Assembly (NCBI GenBank): GCA_902725215.1
Contig: CACUVI010000027.1
Span: forward strand, 47,454-111,453
Direction: 5' to 3'
DNA length: 64,000 nucleotides
From: Rhodospirillaceae bacterium LM-1
GTDB lineage: Bacteria > Pseudomonadota > Alphaproteobacteria > Rhodospirillales > WMHbin7
In this document: positions 28,799-37,495 of the stretch, one piece after another
Layout: every line of letters begins with the position of its first letter
Position numbering within the stretch: position 1 is the first letter of the stretch
The notes under the pieces: generated by a model
What the model saw: only the letters and a program-made list of their open reading frames with translations
What the model was told of the DNA's origin: nothing
The model's database searches: none
Made by a program: the position numbers and the translations under genes

Positions 28799-30142
28799 CT
28801 AAAGATAGCGCCACCAGACATAAAAGGTGCTGATCACGATGCTGATCAGCATCAAGGGGAAGGCGATTTTCATATAGGGGATGAATTTGAAGGTCGTGCC
28901 GCCGCGCTCGGCCAGCCCCGCCACCGTCAGATTGGCCGAAGCGCCGATCAAGGTGCCATTGCCGCCCAGGCAGGCGCCCAGGCTTAAGCACCACCAAAGG
29001 GGAAGCAATCCTTCAGGCCCGCCGAAGGTGGGCGCCATGTTCTTGATCAGCGGGATCATGGTGGCGACGAAGGGAATGTTGTCGATGATCGCCGACAGAA
29101 TGGCTGACGACCAAAGAATGGCGATGGCCGTCACTTTCAGATCTCCGCCGGTGGCGGCGATCAGATATTCGGCCAGCATCTTCAAAACGCCCGCATGTTC
29201 GACGCCGCTGACCACCATGAAAAGGCCGACGAAGAAGAAAATGGTGATCCACTCGACTTCGGTGAAGGTGTGATGCACTTCATGGCTTTGGGTTTCGGCG
29301 TCACGCCCGAAATTGGCCAGCAGCATCAGCACGGCGGCGCCGGTCATGGCGATGGTGCCGGGTTCAAGATGCAGCTGGCGAGCCAGCACGAAGCCCAGAA
29401 TGACCAGGAAAACCACGGACAACGACTGTTTCAAAAGCCGCCAGTCGGTGATGGCCTCAAGCTCGTTGAACTTCATCACCCGTTCGCGATTTTCCGCCGT
29501 GGCGTGCAGCTTTCTGCCCCACATGACATGGAAAATGGCGGCTGTGACGATCTGCACCACGATGACTACTGGGGCTAGGTTGAACAGGAAATCGTTGAAG
29601 GTAAGCCCGGTGGCCGAGCCGATGATGATGTTGGGCGGGTCGCCGATCAGGGTCGAGGTGCCGCCGATATTGGAGGCGAAGATTTCGGCGACCAGGATGG
29701 GGTAGGGCTTGATCTTCAATTCATCGCAAATGACCATGGTGACCGGCACGATCAAAAGCACGGTGGTCACGTTGTCGAGCAGAGCCGAAAAGACGGCGGT
29801 GACGATTTGCAGCATCAGCATGATGCCCGCCGGATTGGCCTTGACCTGTTTGGCAGACCAAATGGCGACATACTGAAAAACGCCCGATTTGCGGGTGACG
29901 GATACGATGATCATCATGCCGGTCAGAAGCGCGATGGTGTTGAAGTCCACCCCGCGCACGGCCATTTCCTGATTGAGCACGCCCACCAGGATCATGACGC
30001 CAGCGCCCAGCAATGAGACGATGGCGCGGTTGATCCGCTCGCTCATGATGGCGGCGTAGGTGGCGATCAGGATGGCGCTGGACACCCACATGGGGTCAAG
30101 GCCGAACAGGATGCTCGCCGCAGTGCCGCCTTCCGAGTGCAT
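28799..30142 (-). CDS. ArsB/NhaD-family ion transporter (copy 1)
   Basis: This is a 447-residue integral membrane protein of the ion-transporter superfamily that includes NhaD sodium/proton antiporters, ArsB arsenite pumps and the P protein. About 11-12 hydrophobic helices are visible. The two family repeats show as SALLDNVTTVLLIVPV with ASNIGGTSTLIGDPPNIIIG and SAIIDNIPFVATMIPLI with LGGNGTLIGASANL. Sodium/proton exchange is the best guess; no arsenic genes are near. It overlaps the CBS gene by one base (TAATG) and is very similar to the copy at 30664-31995 over its whole length. Confidence 0.88.
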   Translation of the reverse strand: MHSEGGTAASILFGLDPMWVSSAILIATYAAIMSERINRAIVSLLGAGVMILVGVLNQEMAVRGVDFNTIALLTGMMIIVSVTRKSGVFQYVAIWSAKQVKANPAGIMLMLQIVTAVFSALLDNVTTVLLIVPVTMVICDELKIKPYPILVAEIFASNIGGTSTLIGDPPNIIIGSATGLTFNDFLFNLAPVVIVVQIVTAAIFHVMWGRKLHATAENRERVMKFNELEAITDWRLLKQSLSVVFLVILGFVLARQLHLEPGTIAMTGAAVLMLLANFGRDAETQSHEVHHTFTEVEWITIFFFVGLFMVVSGVEHAGVLKMLAEYLIAATGGDLKVTAIAILWSSAILSAIIDNIPFVATMIPLIKNMAPTFGGPEGLLPLWWCLSLGACLGGNGTLIGASANLTVAGLAERGGTTFKFIPYMKIAFPLMLISIVISTFYVWWRYL

Positions 30143-30594
30143 TATTCAGTCACCATCAATTTGCCAAGCGAACTGCGGATGGTGACGATCCCCTTCAATA
30201 GCTGGCTGACGGGATCGACCACGGGCAAGTCCTCGCGGCGCAGATACAAAATATGCAAGGTTTCAACCAAAGGGGTGTCGGGCGTCAGCGTTTCCGATTC
30301 GCTGTCCATGTAACGTTCGACCGGGTGGGCCGCCACCACCTTCAGTCGGCTGATGACGTCGCCAACCGAGTCGGCAATGAAGGCCAAGTTTTGTTCGTCG
30401 TCGGCCCTAGCCCCCTTGGGCAAGGCCAGCATCAAAATCTGATGCGCCCCAAACAGGCCAAGATATTTTCCCTTGGCGTCGGTCACGGGTAGATTCATGC
30501 GCTTTTCCTGGCGCAGCAGCGCCAAGGCATCAGCCACGGTGGTCCCCTTTTGCAGGACCGGCGGCGCACTGTTCATGATGTCTTTGCAGCTCAT
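30142..30594 (-). CDS. CBS-domain-pair protein
   Basis: This 150-residue cytoplasmic protein consists of two CBS domains: residues about 1-60 (MSCKDIMNSAPPVLQKGTT, MNLPVTDAKGKYLGLFG) and about 90-148 (VERYMDSESETLTPDTPL, LPVVDPVSQLLKGIVT). CBS pairs bind adenine nucleotides and often gate transporters. Placed between two NhaD-type permeases and coupled to one by overlap, it is probably a regulatory subunit that tunes ion transport to energy state. That role is inferred from position. Confidence 0.88.
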   Translation of the reverse strand: MSCKDIMNSAPPVLQKGTTVADALALLRQEKRMNLPVTDAKGKYLGLFGAHQILMLALPKGARADDEQNLAFIADSVGDVISRLKVVAAHPVERYMDSESETLTPDTPLVETLHILYLRREDLPVVDPVSQLLKGIVTIRSSLGKLMVTE

Positions 30595-30663
30595 GGTATT
30601 CCCCTAGGTATTTATCATGATGACGGCAGGTGGTTCGCTTGGCAAGCGTTCAGTTCCAGACAG

Positions 30664-31995
30664 TTACAGGTAGCGCCACATCACATAGAAGTTTGAAATG
30701 GCAATACTAATCAGCATAAGCGGGAAGGCCAGTTTCATGAAGGGCAGGAAGCGGAAGGTGACGCCGCCGCGCTCGGCCAGCCCCGCCACGGTCAGATTGG
30801 CCGAGGCGCCGATCAAGGTGCCGTTGCCGCCCAGGCAGGCCCCCAGCGACAGCGACCACCAAAGGGGTTTCAGCGCTTCGGGGCCGCCAAAGGCGGGCGC
30901 CATGCTTTCAATCAGCGGAATCATGGTGGCGACGAAGGGAATGTTGTCGACGATGGCCGATAGAATGGCCGATGACCACAGGATGGCCAGGGCGGTCGCC
31001 TTCATGTCGCCGCCAGTCAGGGCCAGCATTTTTTCGGCCAGCAGGTTCAACAGCCCGGCATGTTCGACGCCCGCCACCACGATGAACAGGCCGACGAAAA
31101 AGAAGATGGTCACCCATTCCACTTCGCCGAACGTGTGATGGACATGTTCCGACTGATCTTCCGCCTTCTTGCCGAAATTATTGAGCAGCATCAGGATGGC
31201 GGCTCCGGTCATGGCGATGGTGCCGGGTTCCAGGTGCAAGGGATGCGCCATCACGAATCCCAGGATGACAAGGACCAGAACGCCCATCGATTGCTTCAAA
31301 AGCCGCACGTCGGTAATCGCCAGTCTTTCGTCCATCGCCATGACGCGGGCGCGATTCTCGTCCGAGGCGCGCATCTTGCGGCCCCACATCAGGTGGAAAA
31401 TGCCAAGGTAAAGAAGCTGTATGACGATGGCGATGGGGGCCAGATTGAAGACGAACTCGTTGAAGGACATGCCGGTCGCCGAGCCGATCAGGATGTTGGG
31501 CGGATCGCCGATCAGGGTGGCCGTGCCGCCGACGTTAGAGGCGAATATTTCCGCCACCAGCACCGGATAGGGCTTGATCTTTAGTTCCTCGCAAATCACC
31601 AGCGTGACCGGCACGATCAACAGCACCGTCGTCACATTGTCCAGCAGGGCGGAAAAGACCGCCGTGATGACTTGCAGCATCAAAAGAACGCCCGCCGGAT
31701 TGGCCTTGACGACCTTGGCCGAGACGACGGCGACATACTGAAAGACGCCGCATTTTCTGGTGATGGCCACGATGATCATCATGCCGGTCAGCAAGGCGAT
31801 GGTGTTGAAGTCGATGCCTCTGACCGCCATTTCCTGATTGAGCGCTCCGGCGAGAATCATGACGCCGGCGCCCGCCAGTGCTGCGATGGCGCGGTTGATC
31901 TTCTCGGAAATGATGACGGCGTAGGTGACAATCAGGATCAGGCTAGACAGCCATAACGGGTCAATGCCAAACAAAGTGGCAGGCACATGGTGCAT
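30664..31995 (-). CDS. ArsB/NhaD-family ion transporter (copy 2)
   Basis: This 443-residue membrane protein is a close paralogue of the product of 28799-30142, with the same block order (SALLDNVTTVLLIVPV, SNVGGTATLIGDPPNILIG, SAIVDNIPFVATMIPLI, LGGNGTLIGASANL). The two differ mainly at the N-terminus and in the central cytoplasmic loop. I read it as a recent tandem duplication with a CBS gene between the copies. They may work as a pair or differ in ion preference. It lies downstream of the Kef-type antiporter gene on the same strand. Confidence 0.88.
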   Translation of the reverse strand: MHHVPATLFGIDPLWLSSLILIVTYAVIISEKINRAIAALAGAGVMILAGALNQEMAVRGIDFNTIALLTGMMIIVAITRKCGVFQYVAVVSAKVVKANPAGVLLMLQVITAVFSALLDNVTTVLLIVPVTLVICEELKIKPYPVLVAEIFASNVGGTATLIGDPPNILIGSATGMSFNEFVFNLAPIAIVIQLLYLGIFHLMWGRKMRASDENRARVMAMDERLAITDVRLLKQSMGVLVLVILGFVMAHPLHLEPGTIAMTGAAILMLLNNFGKKAEDQSEHVHHTFGEVEWVTIFFFVGLFIVVAGVEHAGLLNLLAEKMLALTGGDMKATALAILWSSAILSAIVDNIPFVATMIPLIESMAPAFGGPEALKPLWWSLSLGACLGGNGTLIGASANLTVAGLAERGGVTFRFLPFMKLAFPLMLISIAISNFYVMWRYL

Positions 31996-32050
31996 CGGAT
32001 GAAACCCCTGTTTTTCGTTTCCGCGCCATGGTTGCCAAAAACGCGGTCGA

Positions 32051-33745
32051 TTACCTCCCCTGATGAACCCGTAGGTAATTTTCCTTACGAAGTTCAGTGA
32101 TCAGCCCTTCTACATCGTTCTCGCCAGCGCCTAATTCACGTAGCGCAGCACCGCCCAATTGCAAGCTGGCTTCCAATGTTTCCGGCACGCAAACCGATGC
32201 TCCGGCGGCCATCAGGGCGTTGCCCTGACGGTAGTCGCGGGCGCGGGCGAAGATGTTGGCCTTGGGAAAATGATGGCGCAGAGCGTGCACGGTGCGCTCG
32301 GCCGCCGCCGTCTGATCCAGCGTCACCACGGCTAGGCATGTCTCGGTGGCTCCCGCCGCCTTCAGCACGGTGGGATGGCTGGCGTCGCCGTAGAAAACTT
32401 CGAATCCCTGATTGCGGCATTCCAGAACGCGGTCGGGGTCTTTGTCTAGGCCGATATAGGGAATGCCTTTGCTGGCCAGCATGCGGGCAACTGTTTTGCC
32501 GACGCGCCCAAACCCGGCGATCAGCACGGGGGGCGTTGCCGAGATGTCTTTGGCGATCTCGGGCAGGTCGATGACCGGTTCGCTGCGCTTGAAACGCTTT
32601 AGAAGTTTCGACCCTAGCAGATCGACCAGGGGAGTTGCCGCCATCGACAGCGAGACGGCCAGAACCAGCATGCGGCCGGTGTCGCCTGCTAAGATACCTT
32701 CCCTTTGGGCTAATCCGAAAAGGACGAAGGCGAATTCGCCGCTTTGGCACAACAGAACGGAAACGCGTAAGGCGTCTGATTTGGAATGGCCGAAAATCAG
32801 GGAAAGCCCATAGAGGATGGCGCCCTTGATGGTCAGTAGGCCCAGGACCAGCGCGGCGATCTTAAGCCCATCCTTGGCCAGCAGGCCGAAATCGGTCGTC
32901 ATGCCGACCGACATGAAAAACAGGCCCAGCAGGAAACCGCGGAAGGGTTGGATGTCGGCTTCGACCTGATGGCGGAATTCGGAATCGGCCAGCATCAGCC
33001 CCGCCAAAAAGGCGCCCAACGCCATCGACATGCCCAGATGTTCGAACAAGGCCGCCGAACCCAAAATCAGCAGCACGGCCAGGGCAGTGAAGATTTCCGG
33101 GTTTTTGGCGCCCGCCACCAGACGCATCAAGGGCCTTAGCATGGTGCGACCAAGAAGGATCATGCCGCCCAGGGCGACCGCGGCGGTGGCCGCAGCCTTG
33201 CCAATGGCGGCCCATGAGAAACTGGCGTCGCCCGCCAGCAATGTCACCAAAAGCAGCAGAGGGACGACGGCGATGTCTTGCAACAGCAGCACGGCGAAAC
33301 TGGCCCGACCGTGGCGCGATGACAGTTCGTTGCGCTCGGTCAGCATTTGCAGGCCGAAAGCGGTCGAAGACAGGGCTAGGGCGAAACCCACCACCAACGA
33401 AGCGCCGCCAGCCAGCCCCAGCATATTGGCCGCCACCGTCAGGACCAGACCTGTCACCAGCAATTGCGCGGTTCCCAGACCGAAAATCTGGCGGTGCATG
33501 ACTTTGAGGCGCGAGGGCTTGAGATCAAGTCCAATCAGGAACAGCAGGAAAACGACGCCGAACTCCGAGAGCTGGCGCATGTCCTCGGTTTCTTTGATCA
33601 GGCCGACGCCCCAGGGGCCGATCAAGGTTCCGGCGGCCAGATAGCCCAGGATGGCCCCCAGCTTCAAACGGCGAAACAAGGGAACGGCAGCGACGGCTGC
33701 GCTTAGAAGAAGAACGATTTCAAAGAGATGGCTCTTGTTGTCCAT
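32051..33745 (-). CDS. Kef-type CPA2 cation/proton antiporter with RCK_N domain
   Basis: This 564-residue protein has an N-terminal CPA2 exchanger domain with about 12 helices (residues 1 to about 385; LKLGAILGYLAAGTLIGP, FGVVFLLFLIGLDLKPSRL, ALALSSTAFGLQML) and a C-terminal cytosolic RCK_N domain with a nucleotide-binding motif (PPVLIAGFGRVGKTVARML, then FYGDASHPTVLKAAGA). This is the KefB/KefC layout for potassium efflux. No KefF or KefG partner is present. It ends two bases from trmN6 and probably shares a transcript with the NhaD-CBS-NhaD genes downstream. Confidence 0.92.
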   Translation of the reverse strand: MDNKSHLFEIVLLLSAAVAAVPLFRRLKLGAILGYLAAGTLIGPWGVGLIKETEDMRQLSEFGVVFLLFLIGLDLKPSRLKVMHRQIFGLGTAQLLVTGLVLTVAANMLGLAGGASLVVGFALALSSTAFGLQMLTERNELSSRHGRASFAVLLLQDIAVVPLLLLVTLLAGDASFSWAAIGKAAATAAVALGGMILLGRTMLRPLMRLVAGAKNPEIFTALAVLLILGSAALFEHLGMSMALGAFLAGLMLADSEFRHQVEADIQPFRGFLLGLFFMSVGMTTDFGLLAKDGLKIAALVLGLLTIKGAILYGLSLIFGHSKSDALRVSVLLCQSGEFAFVLFGLAQREGILAGDTGRMLVLAVSLSMAATPLVDLLGSKLLKRFKRSEPVIDLPEIAKDISATPPVLIAGFGRVGKTVARMLASKGIPYIGLDKDPDRVLECRNQGFEVFYGDASHPTVLKAAGATETCLAVVTLDQTAAAERTVHALRHHFPKANIFARARDYRQGNALMAAGASVCVPETLEASLQLGGAALRELGAGENDVEGLITELRKENYLRVHQGR

Positions 33746-33747
33746 GT

Positions 33748-34509
33748 TTATCGGCTAAGGTCGAGGGGGGCGGCGTCACGTAGGACGCTTTGTGCCTCCA
33801 CCGTGTAGTCGTTCGCGTCATGCAGTACCAGTCCGGGAAGCAACTTACAAGCCGCCCGGCCTGTCTTGGTCGCCTGCACAATGACGCGCTTGGCGTTCTC
33901 GTTGGCGCGCGGCCAGATGGGCAGGATGGTCAGGCTGCCGAAGGCGGGTGCAAGGGCGCCAAGAATTTGATCCAGCCGGTCGGCGCGATGGATCAGGGTC
34001 AGCGTGCCTTTGGGTTTCAGCAATTTCCCGGCCATGCTGATCCAAGCGGCAAGCAAATCCTTGGTGTCGATATGGGCCAGCGCCTTGCCCGGGTCGGGCG
34101 GCGCATCATGTCGCCCGCCTTCCAGAAAGGGAGGATTCATGAAGGCATGGTCGAAATGGTTGCGCGGGATCTCGCTTGGCGGATGGGCGGCATCGCCCTC
34201 GACAACGCGCAACAGGTCCTGCATGCCGTTCAGGCTTGCGTTGCGGCGCGCCAATTCGGCTTGACCAAAGTCAAATTCAAGGCCGGTGATCTGTTTCATC
34301 CCCGCAACCCGGATCAGCAGGCACAGAGCCGCGGCCCCCGATCCAAGGCCCAGTTCGATTGCGGATTGCCCCGTTTTTGCGGGGATGGCGGCGGCCAACA
34401 GCACCGGATCGATGGCCGCCCGATAGCCATTTCGCGGTTGCAGCAACTTTACGCGCCCGCCGAGAAGCGCGTCTTCGGTGAATTTCTCGCTACATGAAAG
34501 AGTGCTCAT
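33748..34509 (-). CDS. tRNA1(Val) (adenine-N6)-methyltransferase-like protein (TrmN6/YfiC)
   Basis: This 253-residue class I SAM-dependent methyltransferase has the motif I region AIELGLGSGAAALCLLIRV and the catalytic NPPF motif (HAFMNPPFLEGGRHD), the mark of N6-adenine or N5-glutamine methyltransferases. Its N-terminus (EKFTEDALLGGRVKLLQPRNGYRAAIDPVLLAAAI) matches the YfiC/TrmN6 group that modifies A37 of tRNA1(Val). The frame is open far upstream, but that part runs antisense through ispB, so I start at the ATG 34509, which faces ispB divergently. Confidence 0.87.
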   Translation of the reverse strand: MSTLSCSEKFTEDALLGGRVKLLQPRNGYRAAIDPVLLAAAIPAKTGQSAIELGLGSGAAALCLLIRVAGMKQITGLEFDFGQAELARRNASLNGMQDLLRVVEGDAAHPPSEIPRNHFDHAFMNPPFLEGGRHDAPPDPGKALAHIDTKDLLAAWISMAGKLLKPKGTLTLIHRADRLDQILGALAPAFGSLTILPIWPRANENAKRVIVQATKTGRAACKLLPGLVLHDANDYTVEAQSVLRDAAPLDLSR

Positions 34510-34599
34510 GCTTGACCTGGGCTTTGTGACCCCCCTATGCTCAAGCCATCCAGGGTCCGCGTCAACCGGGCCGATGTCTTTTTGAGAGGATGGGTGCGC

Positions 34600-35622
34600 G
34601 TGGCTGTCGTCGTCAGTCTGGAAGGTGAGCGCGAGAAGCGTTCTGACAGCTTCAATGTGCTTTTGGGACTGGTGAAGGATGATCTGGAGCGGGTCAACCG
34701 CACCATCGTCGAACGCATGCACAGCCCGGTTGCCCTGATCCCCCAATTGGCCAGCCACATCATCGCCGCGGGCGGCAAGCGCTTGCGCCCCATGCTGACC
34801 TTGGCTTCCGCCAAGATGTGCGGCTATCGCGCGGGCGAGCGCAGCGTCAGGCTGGCGGCCTGCGTCGAATTCATCCATACCGCCACCCTGCTGCATGACG
34901 ACGTGGTCGATGAAAGCGATCTGCGTCGCGGCCAGGAAAGCGCCAATGCCGTGTGGGGCAACAAGGCCAGCGTGCTGGTGGGCGACTTCTTGTTCTCGCG
35001 CTCGTTCGAACTGATGACCGAGGACGGCTCGCTTTCCGTGCTGACCATTCTGTCCAAGGCCAGTTCGGTGATCGCCGAGGGCGAGGTGCTGCAACTGATC
35101 ACCGCCAACGACACCGGCACCAGCGAGGCTTCGTATCTGGAAGTGATTCGCGCCAAGACGGCCGCCCTGTTCGCCGCCGCCTGCCGGGTGGGCGGCGTGG
35201 TGGCCGAGCGTCCAATGACCGAGGAATTGGCGCTGGAAAGCTATGGCCTCAATCTGGGCATCGCCTTCCAACTGATCGACGATGTGCTGGATTATTCGGC
35301 CAAGCAGGCCGTGCTGGGCAAGGCGGTGGGCGACGATTTCCGCGAAGGCAAGATCACGCTGCCGGTCATTCTGGCCTATTTGCGGGGCGACGAGGAAGAG
35401 CGCGCCTTCTGGCGCAGAACGCTGGAAGATTTGGATCAGTCCGAGGGCGACCTAGAGCGCGCCATCGGGCTGATGACCCGTCATGCCTGCCTGTCCGACA
35501 CTGTGGACCGGGCGCGCCATTACGGCGCCATGGCCAGGGATGCGTTGGGCATCTTCAAGCAGGGTCCGGAAAAGCAAGCCCTGCTGGACATCGTCGATTT
35601 CTGCATCGAACGGGCTTATTAG
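34600..35622 (+). CDS. ispB: Octaprenyl/decaprenyl diphosphate synthase
   Basis: This long-chain trans-prenyltransferase makes the side chain of ubiquinone. The 340-residue product shows GGKRLRPMLTLASAKM, the first Asp-rich motif in LLHDDVVDESDLRRG, and the second in FQLIDDVLDYS. Small residues before the first motif allow a long product. I chose the GTG at 34600, which follows GAGAGGA by nine bases; an ATG at 34537 is in frame but lies only 27 bases from the divergent methyltransferase start. It is distinct from ispA at 13719. Confidence 0.92.
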   Translation: MAVVVSLEGEREKRSDSFNVLLGLVKDDLERVNRTIVERMHSPVALIPQLASHIIAAGGKRLRPMLTLASAKMCGYRAGERSVRLAACVEFIHTATLLHDDVVDESDLRRGQESANAVWGNKASVLVGDFLFSRSFELMTEDGSLSVLTILSKASSVIAEGEVLQLITANDTGTSEASYLEVIRAKTAALFAAACRVGGVVAERPMTEELALESYGLNLGIAFQLIDDVLDYSAKQAVLGKAVGDDFREGKITLPVILAYLRGDEEERAFWRRTLEDLDQSEGDLERAIGLMTRHACLSDTVDRARHYGAMARDALGIFKQGPEKQALLDIVDFCIERAY

Positions 35623-35735
35623 CTGGTCCCTCAATCGCCGGGCGCGCCCCCTTGGGCGCTTGGCTCCCGCGCCATTAGGCGCGCGGCCCGTTGGGCCTAA
35701 GTCGCTGCGCTCCCTTGGCTCTCGCTTTCACCCCC

Positions 35736-35764
35736 TTGCCATGGGGCTGCCTTAAGGATATATA
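35736..35764 (+). promoter_or_regulatory. Promoter of tRNA-Pro
   Basis: TTGCCA, 17 bases and TATATA lie just before the tRNA gene, giving a start about 10 bases upstream of its 5' end. The region 35623-35735 between ispB and this promoter is GC-rich and shows no gene. Confidence 0.65.
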
Positions 35765-35780
35765 CGCGCCTTCGCGTCGG

Positions 35781-35857
35781 CGGAGTGTAGCTCAGCCTGG
35801 TAGAGCACTAGCTTCGGGAGCTAGGGGCCGGAGGTTCGAATCCTCTCACTCCGACCA
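35781..35857 (+). tRNA. tRNA-Pro (anticodon CGG)
   Basis: A full 77-base cloverleaf includes the encoded CCA. The acceptor stem is CGGAGTG / CACTCCG, the anticodon stem CTAGC / GCTAG holds the loop TTCGGGA (anticodon CGG), and the T loop is TTCGAAT. It reads CCG proline codons. Confidence 0.97.
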
Positions 35858-36041
35858 TTTTCAAGGAATTTGCTTCCCTGATGGGCCGATAAGCGCCAGA
35901 TTCCCTTATTCTTCCTTCGTTCCTGCCTCTGCCCGGTCCCATTTTGCAGGTTGTGGGGGGCGTGGGCTTGGCGTTAATATGTTGATTCGCGGGTGCTTGC
36001 CTTGAACGGCTTGGCCCCAAGCGGAACAAAAGGATGTATCC

Positions 36042-37301
36042 ATGAATAAGCCTGTCGGTGGCGACTCGAAGAATACGCTCTATTGCTCCTTCTGCGGCAA
36101 AAGCCAGCACGAGGTGCGCAAGCTGATCGCCGGTCCCACGGTGTTCATCTGCGACGAATGCGTCGAACTGTGCATGGACATTATCCGCGAGGAGCACAAG
36201 ACGCATCTGGTGCGCACGCGCGACGGCATTCCCAGCCCCAGGGACATCCTGACCGTGCTGGATGACTACGTCATCGGCCAGGGCCACGCCAAGAAGGTGC
36301 TGTCGGTGGCCGTCCATAACCACTACAAGCGCTTGGCCCATCAGGGCAAGACCAACGACGTCGAACTGGCCAAGTCGAACATCATGCTGATCGGCCCCAC
36401 CGGCTGTGGCAAGACGCTGCTGGCTCAGACGCTGGCCCGCATCCTGGACGTGCCCTTCACCATGGCCGACGCCACCACCCTGACCGAAGCCGGTTACGTG
36501 GGCGAAGACGTCGAGAACATCATCCTGAAACTGTTGCAGGCCGCCGACTACAATGTCGAGCGGGCGCAGCGCGGCATTGTTTACATCGACGAGGTGGACA
36601 AGATCAGCCGCAAGTCCGACAACCCCTCGATCACGCGCGACGTCTCGGGCGAGGGCGTGCAGCAGGCGCTGTTGAAGATTATGGAAGGCACGGTGGCTTC
36701 GGTGCCGCCTCAGGGCGGTCGCAAGCATCCGCAGCAGGAATTCCTGCAGGTCGATACCACCAACATCCTGTTCATCTGCGGCGGCGCTTTCGCCGGGTTG
36801 GACAAGATCATCAGCATGCGCACCAAGGGCACCTCGATCGGCTTCGGCGCCGACGTGCGGGCCGCCGACGAGCGGCGCACCGGCGAAGTTCTGCGCTTGC
36901 TCGAGCCGGAAGATCTGCTGAAATTCGGCCTGATCCCTGAATTCGTGGGCCGGTTGCCGGTGGTCGCCACGCTCGACGATCTGGACGAATCGGCGCTGAT
37001 CGACATTCTGACCAAGCCCAAGAACGCGCTGGTCAAGCAGTATCAGCGTCTGTTCGAGATGGAAAACGTGCGTCTGACCTTTACGGAAGACGCCTATAAA
37101 ACCATCTCGGCCAAGGCGATCCAGCGCAAGACCGGCGCCAGAGGCCTGCGATCGATCATGGAAAGCATTCTGCTGGACACCATGTTCGATCTGCCCTCGA
37201 TGACCGAGGTTGACGAAGTGGTCATCTCGGGCGAAGTGGCCGAAGGACGCACCAGCCCTCTGCTTTCCTATGCAGAGAAGCGCGGCGGCGAATCGGCCTA
37301 G
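36042..37301 (+). CDS. clpX: ATP-dependent Clp protease ATP-binding subunit ClpX
   Basis: ClpX is a hexameric AAA+ unfoldase that feeds proteins to the ClpP protease. The 419-residue product has the N-terminal four-Cys zinc domain (YCSFCGK and CDECVELC), Walker A ([15 protein letters not shown]), the pore loop GYVGEDVE, Walker B ([10 protein letters not shown]) and the ClpP-docking loop with IGF in [11 protein letters not shown]. The IGF loop implies that a ClpP exists in the cell. clpP normally lies directly upstream, but here there is only tRNA-Pro and about 180 non-coding bases. lon follows. Confidence 0.97.
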   Translation: MNKPVGGDSKNTLYCSFCGKSQHEVRKLIAGPTVFICDECVELCMDIIREEHKTHLVRTRDGIPSPRDILTVLDDYVIGQGHAKKVLSVAVHNHYKRLAHQGKTNDVELAKSNIMLIGPTGCGKTLLAQTLARILDVPFTMADATTLTEAGYVGEDVENIILKLLQAADYNVERAQRGIVYIDEVDKISRKSDNPSITRDVSGEGVQQALLKIMEGTVASVPPQGGRKHPQQEFLQVDTTNILFICGGAFAGLDKIISMRTKGTSIGFGADVRAADERRTGEVLRLLEPEDLLKFGLIPEFVGRLPVVATLDDLDESALIDILTKPKNALVKQYQRLFEMENVRLTFTEDAYKTISAKAIQRKTGARGLRSIMESILLDTMFDLPSMTEVDEVVISGEVAEGRTSPLLSYAEKRGGESA

Positions 37302-37329
37302 GCCAAGATTCTCGTTTCTAAAACCGTCA

Positions 37330-37373
37330 AAAGAGCGCTGAGATTGCATGATATAATCTTGGCGCTCTTTTTT
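37330..37373 (+). terminator. Terminator of clpX
   Basis: A 14-bp stem (AGAGCGCTGAGATT with AATCTTGGCGCTCT, two G-U pairs, loop GCATGATAT) is followed by six T residues. It separates clpX from lon, which should therefore have its own promoter. Confidence 0.88.
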
Positions 37374-37495
37374 CGTTAATACTTTTTTCCCCTTTCCCCC
37401 CAAACCCCTATTGAACATCTGAAATTCCTGATCCACCTTATAAGGTGTCGGCGGCGGGGGCGTTCCTAGCCGCCCAATCGATGAGAAGAGGTTTT

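Noticed and set aside
28799..31995. Magnetosome gene mamN or arsenic pump arsB
   Set aside because: Both belong to the same superfamily, but no other magnetosome or arsenic genes are near; the sequence supports only an ArsB/NhaD-family label.
33748..35271. Long N-terminal extension of the TrmN6-like protein into ispB
   Set aside because: The upstream part is antisense to ispB and unlike the family; the ATG at 34509 gives the usual length.
35623..35735. Small gene or structured RNA between ispB and tRNA-Pro
   Set aside because: The stretch is GC-rich with short inverted repeats but has no ribosome site, convincing frame or terminator tail.
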